Shown in pieces: positions 23,210 through 33,277 of a DNA stretch of 64,000 nt. The notes beneath the pieces were generated by a model. That model had not been told where the DNA came from and made no database searches. It was given only the letters and a program-made list of their open reading frames with translations. The position numbers and the translations under genes were made by a program. The stretch lies in NCBI GenBank assembly GCA_051710585.1, contig JBPESP010000001.1, positions 186,001 through 250,000 of the forward strand, read 5' to 3'. Position 1 is the first letter of the stretch, and every line of letters starts with the position of its first letter. The DNA comes from JBPESP01 sp051710585. GTDB taxonomy: Bacteria; Pseudomonadota; Gammaproteobacteria; Enterobacterales; Enterobacteriaceae.

Positions 23210-23830
23210 ATAATGCCATGTTCATATCTCTTATGTCTGCTAAGAGTCACTGGAGACTATTATCGGTAACACAGGAAGACCATACAAAAAGCATGGTTAC
23301 TGAAAAAGTAACCCGCAGTTTTAGGTATGGAGACGTAGCAAAGAAGCGATCAAAGTGTTAATAACAACCCTAACAAAAAAGTAGCTAGAGAGCAAAACAG
23401 CATTAAAAGGAAAGTACCCATGACAAAGCCAGACAAGTCATAACCGATGAGGAAAATGGAACCTAACGCGGTTACGATCCTTTATTGCCATAAAACATAA
23501 AGAGAATCAGATAAATATGACCAAGACTATGGCGGTAGGCCTATGGATAGTTTATCAAAACAAAAAATGTTTTCTTTCAAAACATCAAAACATTACGCCT
23601 GTAGATTCGGTTAGCTCCGCTAAGTCACACTACTACACTAGTAGTGTTGTGATTACCGGAGCTAATTAGTTATAAGATTTGGCAGGTGGTAAGTCTACAG
23701 ATCACAATCGCGCTGGAGACTAAACTCCACAGATAGGTAAATTATCATGCTGATATTCAATATCATTCATAACTAAAATTCCATTCATCGCCATTCGTTT
23801 TATTTTTTATCTATAATTAATACGAATTTT
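23210..23830 (-). pseudogene. plsY: Decayed plsY (acylphosphate-glycerol-3-phosphate acyltransferase)
   Basis: The minus strand reads clear PlsY segments in broken frames. CFDVLKENIFCFDKL near 23585 matches FDVLKGMLPVWGAYEL. SLGHIYLILFMFYGNKG near 23515 matches CLGHIWPVFFGFKGGKG. GYDLSGFVMGTFLLMLF near 23435 matches GWDLTGVMAGTWLLTVL. The C-terminal part down to about 23210 follows AIVSALIAPFYV. The N-terminal substrate-binding motif (GSGNPGATN) is not readable; a complex hairpin lies about there. PlsY makes lysophosphatidic acid; other enterobacteria also have PlsB. The position between tsaD and folB and the strand are as in E. coli. Confidence 0.92.
23611..23665. repeat. Nested inverted repeat inside dead plsY
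   Basis: An outer 9-bp stem (TTAGCTCCG at 23611-23619 with CGGAGCTAA at 23657-23665) encloses a perfect inner 9-bp stem (ACACTACTA at 23627-23635 with TAGTAGTGT at 23639-23647, loop CAC). Together they form one long imperfect hairpin. It lies near the former N-terminal part of plsY, so it arose during decay and is unlikely to be an ancestral regulatory site. Confidence 0.85.
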
Positions 23831-23875
23831 TCTGAAAAAATGGTATTTGATAGCCATAAAAATTGAGTATAGCAT

Positions 23876-24235
23876 ATGGACATTATATTTATTGAAAGCT
23901 TAACGGTAATGGCAGTAATAGGGGTCTATGACTGGGAACAGCAACGATTACAAAAATTAGTATTCGATCTGGAGATGGGTTGGGACAATCGTCTGGCAGC
24001 GCATAGCGATAATATTGCTGATTGCTTAAACTATGCAGATGTCGCTGACGCCGTGCTATCGCTGATAAGCGATAAGCGTTTCACATTGATTGAACACGTT
24101 GCTGAAGAAACAGCAGAGTGGCTGATGAACCAGTTTAAACTACCATGGATACGTATAAAAATTAGTAAGCCTGCCGCAGTTCCGCAGGCGACTAATGTTG
24201 GTGTTATCATTGAACGCGGGTGGCGAAAACTATAA
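23876..24235 (+). CDS. folB: Dihydroneopterin aldolase
   Basis: 119 residues (E. coli 122). It cleaves dihydroneopterin to 6-hydroxymethyl-dihydropterin and glycolaldehyde in folate synthesis. Conserved residues are present: Glu21 in GVYDWEQ, Tyr53 in CLNYADVAD and the lysine of KISKP (Lys99). The protein ends GVIIERGWRKL, slightly shorter than usual. It is followed by bacA on the same strand, 143 bases downstream. Retention suggests the bacterium still makes folate, which may also serve the host; that is an inference. Confidence 0.96.
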   Translation: MDIIFIESLTVMAVIGVYDWEQQRLQKLVFDLEMGWDNRLAAHSDNIADCLNYADVADAVLSLISDKRFTLIEHVAEETAEWLMNQFKLPWIRIKISKPAAVPQATNVGVIIERGWRKL

Positions 24236-24378
24236 AAATAGCGCGTATCAGTAATAAGTTAGCCTTACTATCACAACTAAATCACTAAATGTTTTTTAAA
24301 CTGCGGGCAATGTAGCGGACAGTCTAGTCTATTTAGATACCGCCACTTTTATTATCGTGACTTTAAGGGTAATGTTAT

Positions 24379-25200
24379 ATGGCGGATATGCACCAGTGGG
24401 TTATTGCGTTCATTCTGGGAGTACTAGAAGGATTAACAGAGTTCCTACCAGTTTCTTCGACGGGGCATATGATATTAGGTGGTAGCTTGCTTGGTTTTAC
24501 GAATGATAAAGCCAAAACATTTCAGGTCATCATCCAGCTTGGCTCAATTCTAGCAGTGGTGGTAGTATTTTGGCAGCGGCTGTTTTATATTATCGGAATA
24601 CATTTTTGTCAAGTGTCTCATAAGGGTATCGGCAGCGATCGCCTGCGTTTAGGTCATATTTTGTTAGGTATGTTCCCAACGGTAGGGCTCGGCCTAGCAC
24701 TTTATGAAGAAATCAAAGCCATTTTTTCCCCGATTTATGTGATATATGCTCTACTTATTGGTAGTATACTTTTGCTAGCGGGGGAATGGCTGAAGCCTAA
24801 AGTTCCGCACACGACGAGCATTGATAATTTAACTTATCTCCAGGCATTTTACATCGGCTGTTTCCAGTGTCTAGCGTTATGGCCAGGTTTTTCCCGCTCT
24901 GGCGCTACCATAAGCGGTGGCCTACTGGTCGGTGTTAGCCGTTATGCCGCTTCAGAGTTCTCCTTTATCCTGGCAGTGCCGATGATGCTAGGCGCGACAA
25001 TGTTAGATCTGTACAAAAGCCGACCATTTCTAGCCTGTCAGGATTTTCCGATGTTTTCTATCGGTTTCATTACCGCCTTTGTGGTGGGGCTGCTCGCTAT
25101 TAAGTTCTTTTTGCAAATTATTCAACATATTTCATTCGTGCCGTTTGCCATTTATCGGTTTATTCTAGCAGCGACAGTGTATTGGATCTTGATTGTTTGA
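24379..25200 (+). CDS. bacA: Undecaprenyl-diphosphatase (UppP/BacA)
   Basis: 273 residues, the normal length. This inner-membrane phosphatase recycles undecaprenyl diphosphate to the carrier lipid used for peptidoglycan and other envelope polymers. The two family motifs are intact: LEGLTEFLPVSSTGH (residues 16-30) and PGFSRSGATISGG (169-181), which includes the catalytic-site arginine. Several hydrophobic segments follow the usual pattern. AAGG lies about 10 bases before the ATG. The folB-bacA order and strand are as in E. coli. Confidence 0.97.
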   Translation: MADMHQWVIAFILGVLEGLTEFLPVSSTGHMILGGSLLGFTNDKAKTFQVIIQLGSILAVVVVFWQRLFYIIGIHFCQVSHKGIGSDRLRLGHILLGMFPTVGLGLALYEEIKAIFSPIYVIYALLIGSILLLAGEWLKPKVPHTTSIDNLTYLQAFYIGCFQCLALWPGFSRSGATISGGLLVGVSRYAASEFSFILAVPMMLGATMLDLYKSRPFLACQDFPMFSIGFITAFVVGLLAIKFFLQIIQHISFVPFAIYRFILAATVYWILIV

Positions 25201-25378
25201 TTACCTTGGGCGGTGACTACTGTTTTTTATTACGTAGCCAACAGCAGAATAATTGCCACAGGTAAGAGACGGGGCCTGTCTGGCTGATTGTTATTAACTT
25301 AGCGTTATATAAGAACGACATGTTTGACATGAATATACAGTATTTAAATAGTTAGTGATAGTGAGAAATAAAGATAAA

Positions 25379-26623
25379 TTATCCTAAATAGTCTTCAACA
25401 TCATTCTTCTCTTGCTGTTGTTTCCAACTCGCCAATGCTTGTTCACGTCGGCGATTCAGTTCCTCGCCGATCTGACTGCCACTAAATCCAGCCGCTACCA
25501 CATCACGTGTATTGACTGAACTAGCTACGTGAAATGCGGTGCGTAGAAAATCCCCTTGCGGGTAGCTATGGTTCTCAAAACCAATATGCCCACGAGCATC
25601 AGCTTCACTGGCTAGGATCATCTGTTCCAGACGTAACGGTCGCCGCCAAACATCAATGGCACTGAATAGCTTTATCAATGTCTTTGGCGTCAAACTCCTG
25701 GCACCGTGCAAAAGATCATGGTAACGGGCTACTATTATAGCAAGATCACGCAGCGAATTGGGCACTTTCAATCGACGGCATAGTGTTTCCACTACCTTCA
25801 CTCCTACTGGACCGTGACCGAGGTTGCTAGGCCAAAGCTCACACGGAGTAAGTGCCTTTCCCATATCGTGACAGAGGGTAGCGAAGCGTACTGCGATATC
25901 ATCCGTTAACTGAGCTGCTATTGATACTGTCATCAAAGTGTGAATGCCGGTATTGATTTCCTGGTGCCATTTCGCTGACGGGACATTAAATAATGCGTCT
26001 ACCTCTGGAAATAGGACTTTTAACGCACCGCACTCGTGCAGAACCTGAAAATAGACATGCGAATTTTTAGTTTCTAATGCTAGCTCTGTCTCTTTCCAGA
26101 TGCGCTCAGGTGTTAACAGTGGCAACTCATTGATCATTTGCTTCATCAATACCATTGTTTCAGGTGCAATACGGAAATTCAAATGGGAAAAACGCGCAGC
26201 AAAACGGGAGACCCGCAGTACGCGCAATGGATCTTCAGCGAAAGTGTCTGATACATGACGCAACCAACGTTGGTGAATATCCTGCTGTCCTTGATAGGGA
26301 TCGATCAGGTTACCTTTATCATCACAGGCAATGGCGTTTATGGTGAGATCTCGCCGGAAGAGATCCTCTTCTAACGTGACTTCCGGCGAAGCATAACAGA
26401 TGAAACCAGTATAACCCTGACCGAATTTACGCTCCGTACGGGCTAGCGCATATTCTTCGCGGTTATTAGGATGCAGAAAAACCGGAAAATCTTTGCCAAC
26501 CTGTTGATAACCTTGCGCGAGCATCTCCTGAGGAGTTGCACCGACCACCACCCAATCCCGTTCCTTAACGGGTAGCTGTAACAAACTGTCACGCACAGCG
26601 CCGCCGACCAAATATTTTTTCAT
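25379..26623 (-). CDS. cca: Multifunctional CCA tRNA nucleotidyltransferase
   Basis: 414 residues (E. coli 412). It adds or repairs the CCA end of tRNAs in the cytosol. The nucleotidyltransferase head has YLVGGAVRDSLL, and the neighbouring metal-binding pair reads Glu21-Arg-Asp23, where E. coli has Asp21-Arg-Asp23. EEDLFRRDLTINAIA follows. A C-terminal HD domain with HDMGKALTP is present, as in enterobacterial enzymes with phosphatase and phosphodiesterase activity. The ATG has AGGAG about 6 bases upstream. It converges with bacA. Apart from Glu21 the conserved motifs look intact, so the enzyme is probably active. Confidence 0.97.
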   Translation of the reverse strand: MKKYLVGGAVRDSLLQLPVKERDWVVVGATPQEMLAQGYQQVGKDFPVFLHPNNREEYALARTERKFGQGYTGFICYASPEVTLEEDLFRRDLTINAIACDDKGNLIDPYQGQQDIHQRWLRHVSDTFAEDPLRVLRVSRFAARFSHLNFRIAPETMVLMKQMINELPLLTPERIWKETELALETKNSHVYFQVLHECGALKVLFPEVDALFNVPSAKWHQEINTGIHTLMTVSIAAQLTDDIAVRFATLCHDMGKALTPCELWPSNLGHGPVGVKVVETLCRRLKVPNSLRDLAIIVARYHDLLHGARSLTPKTLIKLFSAIDVWRRPLRLEQMILASEADARGHIGFENHSYPQGDFLRTAFHVASSVNTRDVVAAGFSGSQIGEELNRRREQALASWKQQQEKNDVEDYLG

Positions 26624-26739
26624 AATTTTCTCCTAATATACTGTTGCTCTTGCTTTTATCGATATCATCCATTAAGTCTAACTATATTGCGCACAGCTTA
26701 TCCCCGCCGCGTCTTGGCGGTTCATTTAATCCAATACAG

Positions 26740-27350
26740 ATATCTCTTTTGCTCTATGGAATAATATGCGGGGCAAAAGTAAGTTGACACCAGCCAGACC
26801 ACTGCCATAGATGAATCCTTTTATGATAATGGTATATTTTTTATCTTAAAACTAAACCGACGCTATATTGATCTTTTCTATAACGGTTGAAAATTGATCC
26901 TTCAGTACCCGATTCTATTCCTTGAGGAAATTAATCGTGCCTTCTCCGGTAACTACTTTTTTCTATAGTCAGCCGGGCTGTTGATTCTATTTTGATCGAT
27001 AATATGATGTCGCTGCATCAAATATTGGACCTGCTGTTCCAGCGATAGCACACAGATATAAGACTAATCTGAATGCTTAGCTAATCTTGTTGGATCCAGA
27101 TAATGCATCCATTTCCATCACTTATATTTCGGTAAAGACGGTATAATTTTTCTGCCCTAAAAGCGTAATGCCGGCAGAATTCAAAGTACAAAAATGCGCG
27201 GTGTTAACTAGCAAAATTGCTATGAATATATAGATTAACAGGTTGTACGAAAGATAATGCAGTTTGTTAGCTTTAACTGCATAAACAAAACTTAGACAGG
27301 CAGTGATGAATTAAATGTGGGGTAAATCTAGTATCAATCGATCATTTAAA
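26740..27350 (-). pseudogene. ygiM: Decayed ygiM/htrG (SH3-domain membrane protein)
   Basis: On the minus strand the C-terminal membrane anchor of YgiM can be read at about 26846-26755: KYTIIIKGFIYGSGLAGVN, then LPRI. E. coli has QRTIIMQWFMYGGGVAGLG and LPHL. Just before it, LKDQFSTVIEKINIASV matches LKNELIVAQKKVDAASV of the coiled-coil region. The N-terminal SH3 domain is not readable. The gene lies upstream of cca on the same strand, as in E. coli. The outer limit is estimated from normal length. Confidence 0.85.
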
Positions 27351-27931
27351 GCAAAAATTGTATAATAGTAGTCGTTTTAATTTGACGATAAAATGTTAGA
27401 TACAGAAATTGCAATACTCTTAATTTTAAGCAGAAGCAATAGCCATTGCCACCTCACTACAACCTGATGATTTTTAGTATTATAGGCTGGAGCGACGGAT
27501 TAGAGAGCTAGAGGGGCAATGACGAAACACACAAAAAGCAACAATATCTTTAGACCCCCTTGTTATATAAAAGATCTTGTTTAGCTTGTCTATTTTATTC
27601 GTTAAGGCTATTATTAAAGGGAAAACTTTCCATCTTAAGCAATGATTTGCTACAATGAATGACTTCTTAAGGGTTAATATATTTAACTATATGCCTGTAT
27701 AACGCTGTAAATTAAGAAATTAAGTTAAAATTTATCATTCAGCCTAAGATGCTCGCTGAATTGCAATGGCGGTAGTTAACAATATGCTATAATGATCATT
27801 CATTTCAGTAATTTAGAAATACCTATTTTGAGGCGGATGGTTTTAATTTACATCACCACGGTATTGTGTTACTTATCTGTTAAGTTAGACGGACAGTGTG
27901 AGATAATAATGTAAACCGCCACGGCCAGGTC

Positions 27932-27953
27932 ATTGTTGATTTGCATCAACAAT
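27932..27953. repeat. Perfect 9-bp inverted repeat, 4-base loop
   Basis: ATTGTTGAT pairs with ATCAACAAT around TTGC. No T run follows. It lies in the probable ygiF remnant. Confidence 0.8.
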
Positions 27954-27995
27954 CGAAATTTAGTTTGCTGCTAGCGTGGGAGGTGACCTGCACTG

Positions 27996-28018
27996 TATCT
28001 CTCTGAATTAGAGAGATA
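27996..28018. repeat. Perfect 9-bp inverted repeat, 5-base loop
   Basis: TATCTCTCT pairs with AGAGAGATA around GAATT. No T run follows. It is 43 bases after the preceding inverted repeat. Confidence 0.8.
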
Positions 28019-30540
28019 GGTATGACAACATAGATACTTGTTTCTACTGTATTGAAATCGTGACTTAAACTTCTATTTATCCACTATTTTATCCCTTTAA
28101 TAGGGTAAGGTGAATCTCAGTGCGCTCTGCATGAAATGATCTACAAGCTACAATTGGAATTTTCTGAGTAGTGACCTCTCCGCTTGCCGATCTATTCGTC
28201 CTTCCCAGCACACTCAGCAATACCAGAATTCTTCGTTTTGGTAGTTTAATTAAAGCTTAAAACTGCGCGCTTATCTTCCTTAGTAAGGAAATATCCGCAT
28301 ACTATCTAGCTATTGTCGCTGTTTGATCTTACCGAGTAGGCAACAATATATAATGGTATGAACACAAAATAGCACTTAGTTACAATGGCTATTCGTATAT
28401 CGTGTCATTAATTAATACTGAACATATTAATCTGCAAATGATCTATAATCAATCCATCTATCTATGTATGTATTTAGCTGATGCTTAGGTCCTTATAGCG
28501 AGAGATTGGTGTTAATATTCCAACAATAATTTATATATATCTACAAGAAATATTAACTAATGAATATATGACCTTTATGGTCGTTCCTGAGTAAAATGGA
28601 AAAAGTCTACAGCAGGATTTACTAGCTTCGGCAAATGACACAACCCTCTCTTAGCTTAGAGTAAGTAATTTTCAGTGGTACCCTATAAAAACCATTTAAC
28701 GTAGCAATAGGTGTATATTGGTATAACTCCTAGCGAATAGCGGGATTCTATTACACTAATGCATGAGCAGCGCTTATTTCAACAACACTATACGCTAATA
28801 CGTATTCATTTTCTGCAAATTCTCAACCTTTGTAATATCTGCAAAACTCTAAACAAGTAAACAGATTAACAAAAACCCTAATTATTACTGCGCGTAATTT
28901 GCTGTGGCGGAGGTATGTTCGCGAATGGAATGTGTCTTGTGGTGTGGGGCCAACAAACCCCTACAGTCACTGCTCTGATTATGGATATGAACAAAAAGGG
29001 CGCTGAAGAACTAAATTTCTCCTCTAGTGTTAATTTTATTTTCGTTTGCTCTATAATTGTTTTACTAGAAACGATAGTCGTGAGTTAAATAAAATCCAAT
29101 TTTAACTGGCTTGGTAATGGGTAATTAAGACGTTTAATTAACTAAAAAACTGTAGAGAATTTTGTTTATCGGAGGTATATACGAAGTTAAAGCCATTCTG
29201 TGATGGCAAATCACTCGTACTGAGTTTATCCTGGTGGAGGATTGTTATTAAGGAAAAGGTAAGGATTTGGAACGTTACACTATGATAAAGTACGAATATT
29301 GAAAAGAAAAAAAGTGATCCCTATACTCAGGAATTACGCACAATTATATTGTGTTCATTCATATATCGTCGCTACATTAACTTTAGCGTTATCCAATCCC
29401 CCCCTATGTAATATAAATTAAATGATCGCTCGCAAGATCTAACAATTTTGGTTTTAAATCAAAATTAATAAAACAGGGGCTAGTGATAGTTGTGAGATAG
29501 AGTTTATTATTCATATGCTTCAATTGATTCGCTGGTGGCACGAAACGCACAACAATAAGCATATTTAATTAGCGACGCTTCAGCGCTATCAGAGTGCTTG
29601 GTCTGGTCATACTAGCAAAAGTATTTCCCCTAAGTGCAGTCTACTTCTGTCTGCAACAGTTAGAAAATTTGTTGCAGGTGGCAATTATCAGCAAACGCAA
29701 ATTTTGCCTGTTAAGTCGCTCAATTATGCGTAACTGTCCTGTGAAATGAATAAGCCTAGACAGGATACAGCTCACTCATATATCAGATGCCCACATTTAA
29801 ATAGTTAAGGCAGTGTTCAATGAGCTGATTAACGAGACATACCCCCATGCCACTGAAGATAACAATAATACGCCTATCCAGCGCCCATACTGCTATGGCA
29901 AGAGCTTTTATTGTCACAACAGAGGCAGAAGTGGAAGGTGTACCTGTTTGTATCTAACACAATATGTTATAATTTTTTTTTACCGAAATATCATCAAATG
30001 CACGCTATATCTGCAGGTCCTAGAAGTGCTGTATGGACTTATTCTGTGGCTCCAGCACATATAAGCGTAAAATACGGTGGACGAAATTTTTACTTGTGTA
30101 GCGCTGGTGTTACTTAATATTGTCTCTTGTATTACCTATCTTAAACTGTTACTATAGTAGTATAGTGTGATAATTTTGGGGTATTTAACTCATTTGTGTA
30201 CCACAGCGCTAATTATCACCAGACAATTAACACAGTGTCTGCTATTATTGGACGTTTTTTATCTTGCAACCCCCTCTGCTTACCCTTCGTCACTGGCGAT
30301 TTATCGCAAAAAGTTGCGCCAATATCTGCTGCAAAGAAGGGGCTCGAATGAAGATGAAGAGCAGTAACTGGAGGTACTGCGACAATTTAAGCAAGCACAA
30401 CTACAACTGTTGCGTATTGTAACTGCTGATTTTGCCAGCATGTTAACTAGTATAATAAAAGTCAGCAACTATTTAACCTATTTTGCGGAAGCTATGAACC
30501 AAACTGTAATTCGGTAAGCATGGAAACAATGGTTTATGCT

Positions 30541-30584
30541 ATTAGCACCCCCTCTGCCATGTAAATGGCAGAGGGGGTGCTAAT
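30541..30584. repeat. Perfect GC-rich 20-bp inverted repeat inside dead glnE
   Basis: Arms 30541-30560 (ATTAGCACCCCCTCTGCCAT) and 30565-30584 are perfectly complementary around GTAA. The second arm still reads the glnE frame (HVNGRGGANFAI against HLNEREGRGFAV in E. coli). The first arm replaces the codons for ARYGKP and bears no resemblance to them. There is no T run long enough for a terminator. Confidence 0.93.
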
Positions 30585-31043
30585 TTTGCAATTATCGGCT
30601 ACAGTAAATTTGGCAGTTGAGAGTTAGGCTATATCTCTAATATAGATTAATATATTTTATATCAGTGTTCTAATAATTCTATCATTAACAGGCTCCGGTT
30701 CATCTATGGATGACAGTTTTATTTTTGGCTGGCGTAAGCGTGCTATGCATCTATCTTCTGCAGGAGTTATGTATGAAATAGACACCTAGTTGCGACTATT
30801 TTACATCACCGGAATTTTTAGTGAGTACACTCATCGTATTTGAAAAATATCAGGGGAGCTTCATAAAGCCTGTATCTACGAGCATCTGGTTGTTGGTGCG
30901 CGTGCGTATGGTATATGGACCCCTTCTCCATTGCAGGAAGGTTTCAAAACACTATTCGCCGTCATGTGCTTTATCTATTTTACAATTTTACTTCACTACG
31001 CCGTGAAGTTAGCAACAAGATGCATGCCAAGATGCACCAGCAC

Positions 31044-31190
31044 TTAAAATATCAAGCAAACAGAAATTTTTGATATCAAAAAAAATGATTAAGCTGGTAT
31101 TACTTGATATCAAGTTTATAACACAGCATTTAATATTATGCTACGTCGCTGAAAAGCCTTAACTAAAGCGCTTGTCAAATAATCTCCGTT
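31044..31190 (+). repeat. Left arm of a 147-bp inverted repeat around hldE (glnE segment)
   Basis: This 147-bp stretch is in its original context inside dead glnE and encodes remnants of the C-terminal domain (FDIK, then GIT and FITQ regions). A nearly identical reverse-complement copy lies at 33604-33751, about 2.4 kb away on the far side of hldE. I count about four to five differences, including one base in an A run. Confidence 0.93.
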
Positions 31191-31498
31191 TCTCTGAGCT
31201 AATAATGCCAGGGAAACGATCGTAGACAGTAAAGATATTAATGGGTTACGTGCGCGCTATACTATTCTGCGCGATACATTACATATCATCTGGTGTTGTT
31301 TGCAAGCGTTACCTAGCTAAATATTAGAAGTGCAATTTATCCACGAACGCGCTTTGATTGTTCGCCGTTGGAGCATCAATGGCTTTATTAATCGACATAA
31401 GTTTCACTTCGTCCGGTGCAATCCAGCACTACCGGGGAAAATTTTCTTGTTTATGATATAATTCCAAGATTTGAATAAGATTTCTTTGGAGCAAGTGG

Positions 31499-32932
31499 AT
31501 GAAAGTAACCTTGCCTGATTTTCGTCAGGCGAGTGTATTGGTCGTAGGCGATATCATGTTGGACCGATACTGGTATGGTTCAACCAGTCGTATTTCGCCA
31601 GAAGCACCAGTGCCTATCATAAAAGTGGACGTTATTAAGGAGCATCCCGGAGGCGCTGCTAATGTTGCAATGAATATCGCCGCCCTGGGCTGTTATTCAT
31701 ATCTGATTGGTCTCACTGGGATTGATGCCGCTGCTCGTACTCTGATAGATCGACTTAGTGAAGTTAACGTTATTTGTGATTTTGTCGCTAGCGCAACTCA
31801 TCCCACGATTACTAAACTGCGAGTATTATCGCGTAATCAGCAATTAATTCGCCTCGATTTCGAGGAAAATTTTGATGATGTCGACGCAGATCCTATTATA
31901 GAACGTATTAAACTGGCGCTGCCAAAAGCTGGCGCGCTTGTTCTATCTGATTATGCAAAGGGCGCCCTGGCGCGTGTGCGTGAGATGATTGCGCTAGCGC
32001 ATGCCGCCGGTGTCCCAGTAATTGTCGATCCAAAAGGGACAAATTTTAACCGTTATCGTGGTGCAACATTACTAACCCCAAATTTGTCAGAATTTGAGGC
32101 AGTAGTTGGATTTTGCAAAGATGAGGAAACGCTGATAAACCGTAGCATGATACTTATCGCCGACTATCAGTTATCAGCGTTGCTAATTACCCGCTCAGAA
32201 CAAGGGATGACTTTGTTACAACCGGATAAAGAGCCGCTTTATTTACCCACGCACGCACATGAAGTTTATGATGTCACCGGTGCAGGCGATACAGTTATTG
32301 GCGTTTTAGCCGCTGCACTAGCAGCTGGTAATAGTTTGGAAGACTCTTGTTTTCTGGCAAATGCTGCGGCGGGGGTAGTGATTGGGAGATTAGGTACTTC
32401 TACTGTTAACCCAATTGATCTGGAAAAAGCCATTCGAGGCTGCACTAAAAAAAGCTTTGGCGTCATGACAGAAAGCGAGTTAAAACTAGCGCTAGCATTG
32501 GCACGTCAGCATGGTGAAACAGTGGTTATGACAAACGGTATTTTCGATATCTTGCATGCGGGTCATGTCAGCTATCTCACTAATGCCCGGCGACTTGGTG
32601 ACCGGCTTGTTGTGGCAGTTAACAGCGATGAGTCTACAAAACATCTGAAAGGGAAAAAGCGTCCGATAAATCCCTTGTCACAACGTATGACTGTTCTAGC
32701 AGCGCTAGAGGTAGTTGATTGGGTAGTGCCTTTCAGTGAAGATACACCCCAGCGGCTCATAGCTGATGTACTACCAGATGTGTTAGTTAAAGGTGGTGAT
32801 TATCAGCTGCACCAGATTGCTGGTAGCAAGGAAGTATTGGATAATGGCGGGGATGTGTTGGTATTGAATTTTGAAGATAGTTGCTCCAGCAGCAATATTA
32901 TCAATGCTATCAAGTGCAGCGAAATGGGTTAG
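31499..32932 (+). CDS. hldE: Bifunctional heptose kinase/adenylyltransferase HldE
   Basis: 477 residues (E. coli 477). It carries out two steps in making ADP-heptose for the lipopolysaccharide inner core. The N-terminal ribokinase domain (to about residue 315) has HPGGAANVAMN (49-59) and the catalytic DVTGAGDT (258-265). The C-terminal nucleotidyltransferase domain starts near 340 with TNGIFDILHAGH (345-356). The ATG has GGAG 8 bases before it. It lies directly after the glnE remnant, as in E. coli, and between the two arms of a 147-bp inverted repeat. Retention suggests the cell still builds at least a heptose-containing core. Confidence 0.97.
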   Translation: MKVTLPDFRQASVLVVGDIMLDRYWYGSTSRISPEAPVPIIKVDVIKEHPGGAANVAMNIAALGCYSYLIGLTGIDAAARTLIDRLSEVNVICDFVASATHPTITKLRVLSRNQQLIRLDFEENFDDVDADPIIERIKLALPKAGALVLSDYAKGALARVREMIALAHAAGVPVIVDPKGTNFNRYRGATLLTPNLSEFEAVVGFCKDEETLINRSMILIADYQLSALLITRSEQGMTLLQPDKEPLYLPTHAHEVYDVTGAGDTVIGVLAAALAAGNSLEDSCFLANAAAGVVIGRLGTSTVNPIDLEKAIRGCTKKSFGVMTESELKLALALARQHGETVVMTNGIFDILHAGHVSYLTNARRLGDRLVVAVNSDESTKHLKGKKRPINPLSQRMTVLAALEVVDWVVPFSEDTPQRLIADVLPDVLVKGGDYQLHQIAGSKEVLDNGGDVLVLNFEDSCSSSNIINAIKCSEMG

Positions 32933-33277
32933 CTTTAAACCAAAGAAAAGGCCGCACTTTTATAGTAGTTAGGCTTGTGCTAATACCTTTGCCAAGCATA
33001 GTTTTAGATATTTTTTTTGAGTAAAAATATTACGCTTGGAGACAATTAATTACGTACAAATACGCCCAGCAATAATGTTTATTGTTATTTTCATAAACTG
33101 AAAGCACTTATAGTTTTTTGAGAATATTTTAGTTTATTTATTATCTCTGATGTCGCTATTCAGAGCAGTGCAATCCAGGGAAGAAATGCTAGTAATGTTA
33201 TCTAATATCGCTTAACCCCTCCCGCAAGCTTCTTACCCGCCAAACATCTCTATGCTGGTCACTACCGTCAGTGACGC
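32933..33277. other. Spacer between hldE and the ubiK remnant
   Basis: No gene or clear terminator is seen. E. coli carries yqiK, yqiJ and glgS between hldE and ubiK; none can be read in these 345 bases, so they appear to have been deleted. Confidence 0.5.

Larger units (their letters stand above)
27351..28490 (+). pseudogene. ygiF: Probable ygiF remnant (inorganic triphosphatase)
   Basis: YgiF is expected here from synteny, between ygiM and glnE. The evidence is modest. At 27392 the frame MLDTEIAIL could be the start (E. coli MAQEIELKF). Around 28186-28310 the readings PSQHTQQYQNSSFW and, after stops, GNIRIL resemble LSRHAAELKSVF and RDIDSIL near the YgiF C-terminus. Most of the gene is unreadable. 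Two perfect inverted repeats lie within it. Confidence 0.4.
28490..31395 (+). pseudogene. glnE: Decayed glnE (glutamine synthetase adenylyltransferase)
   Basis: Nearly the whole of GlnE can be followed in shifting frames. TKTLIITARNLLWRRYVREW near 28870 matches [34 protein letters not shown] near 29358 matches FVFRRYIDFSVIQS. EIEFIIHMLQLIRWWHE near 29498 matches EIEFIVQVFQLIRGGRE. VFNELI is at 29815. LRQYLLQRRGSNEDEEQ near 30320 is followed, after one stop, by LEVLRQFKQAQL. LRREVSNKMHAKMHQHL is near 31000. The C-terminus (LRARYTILRDTLH, about 31230) ends shortly before hldE, as in E. coli. GlnE adjusts glutamine synthetase activity to nitrogen supply; its loss leaves that enzyme without covalent control. 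The original length is largely conserved, so decay has proceeded mainly by substitutions and small indels. Confidence 0.95.

Noticed and set aside
29813..30367. Three short overlapping open frames as small genes
   Set aside because: They are pieces of the glnE remnant in different frames; their residues follow GlnE in order.
30541..30584. Strong rho-independent terminator
   Set aside because: The stem is GC-rich, but the tail has only a short broken T run and the hairpin lies within the former glnE reading frame, where one arm is still the coding sequence.
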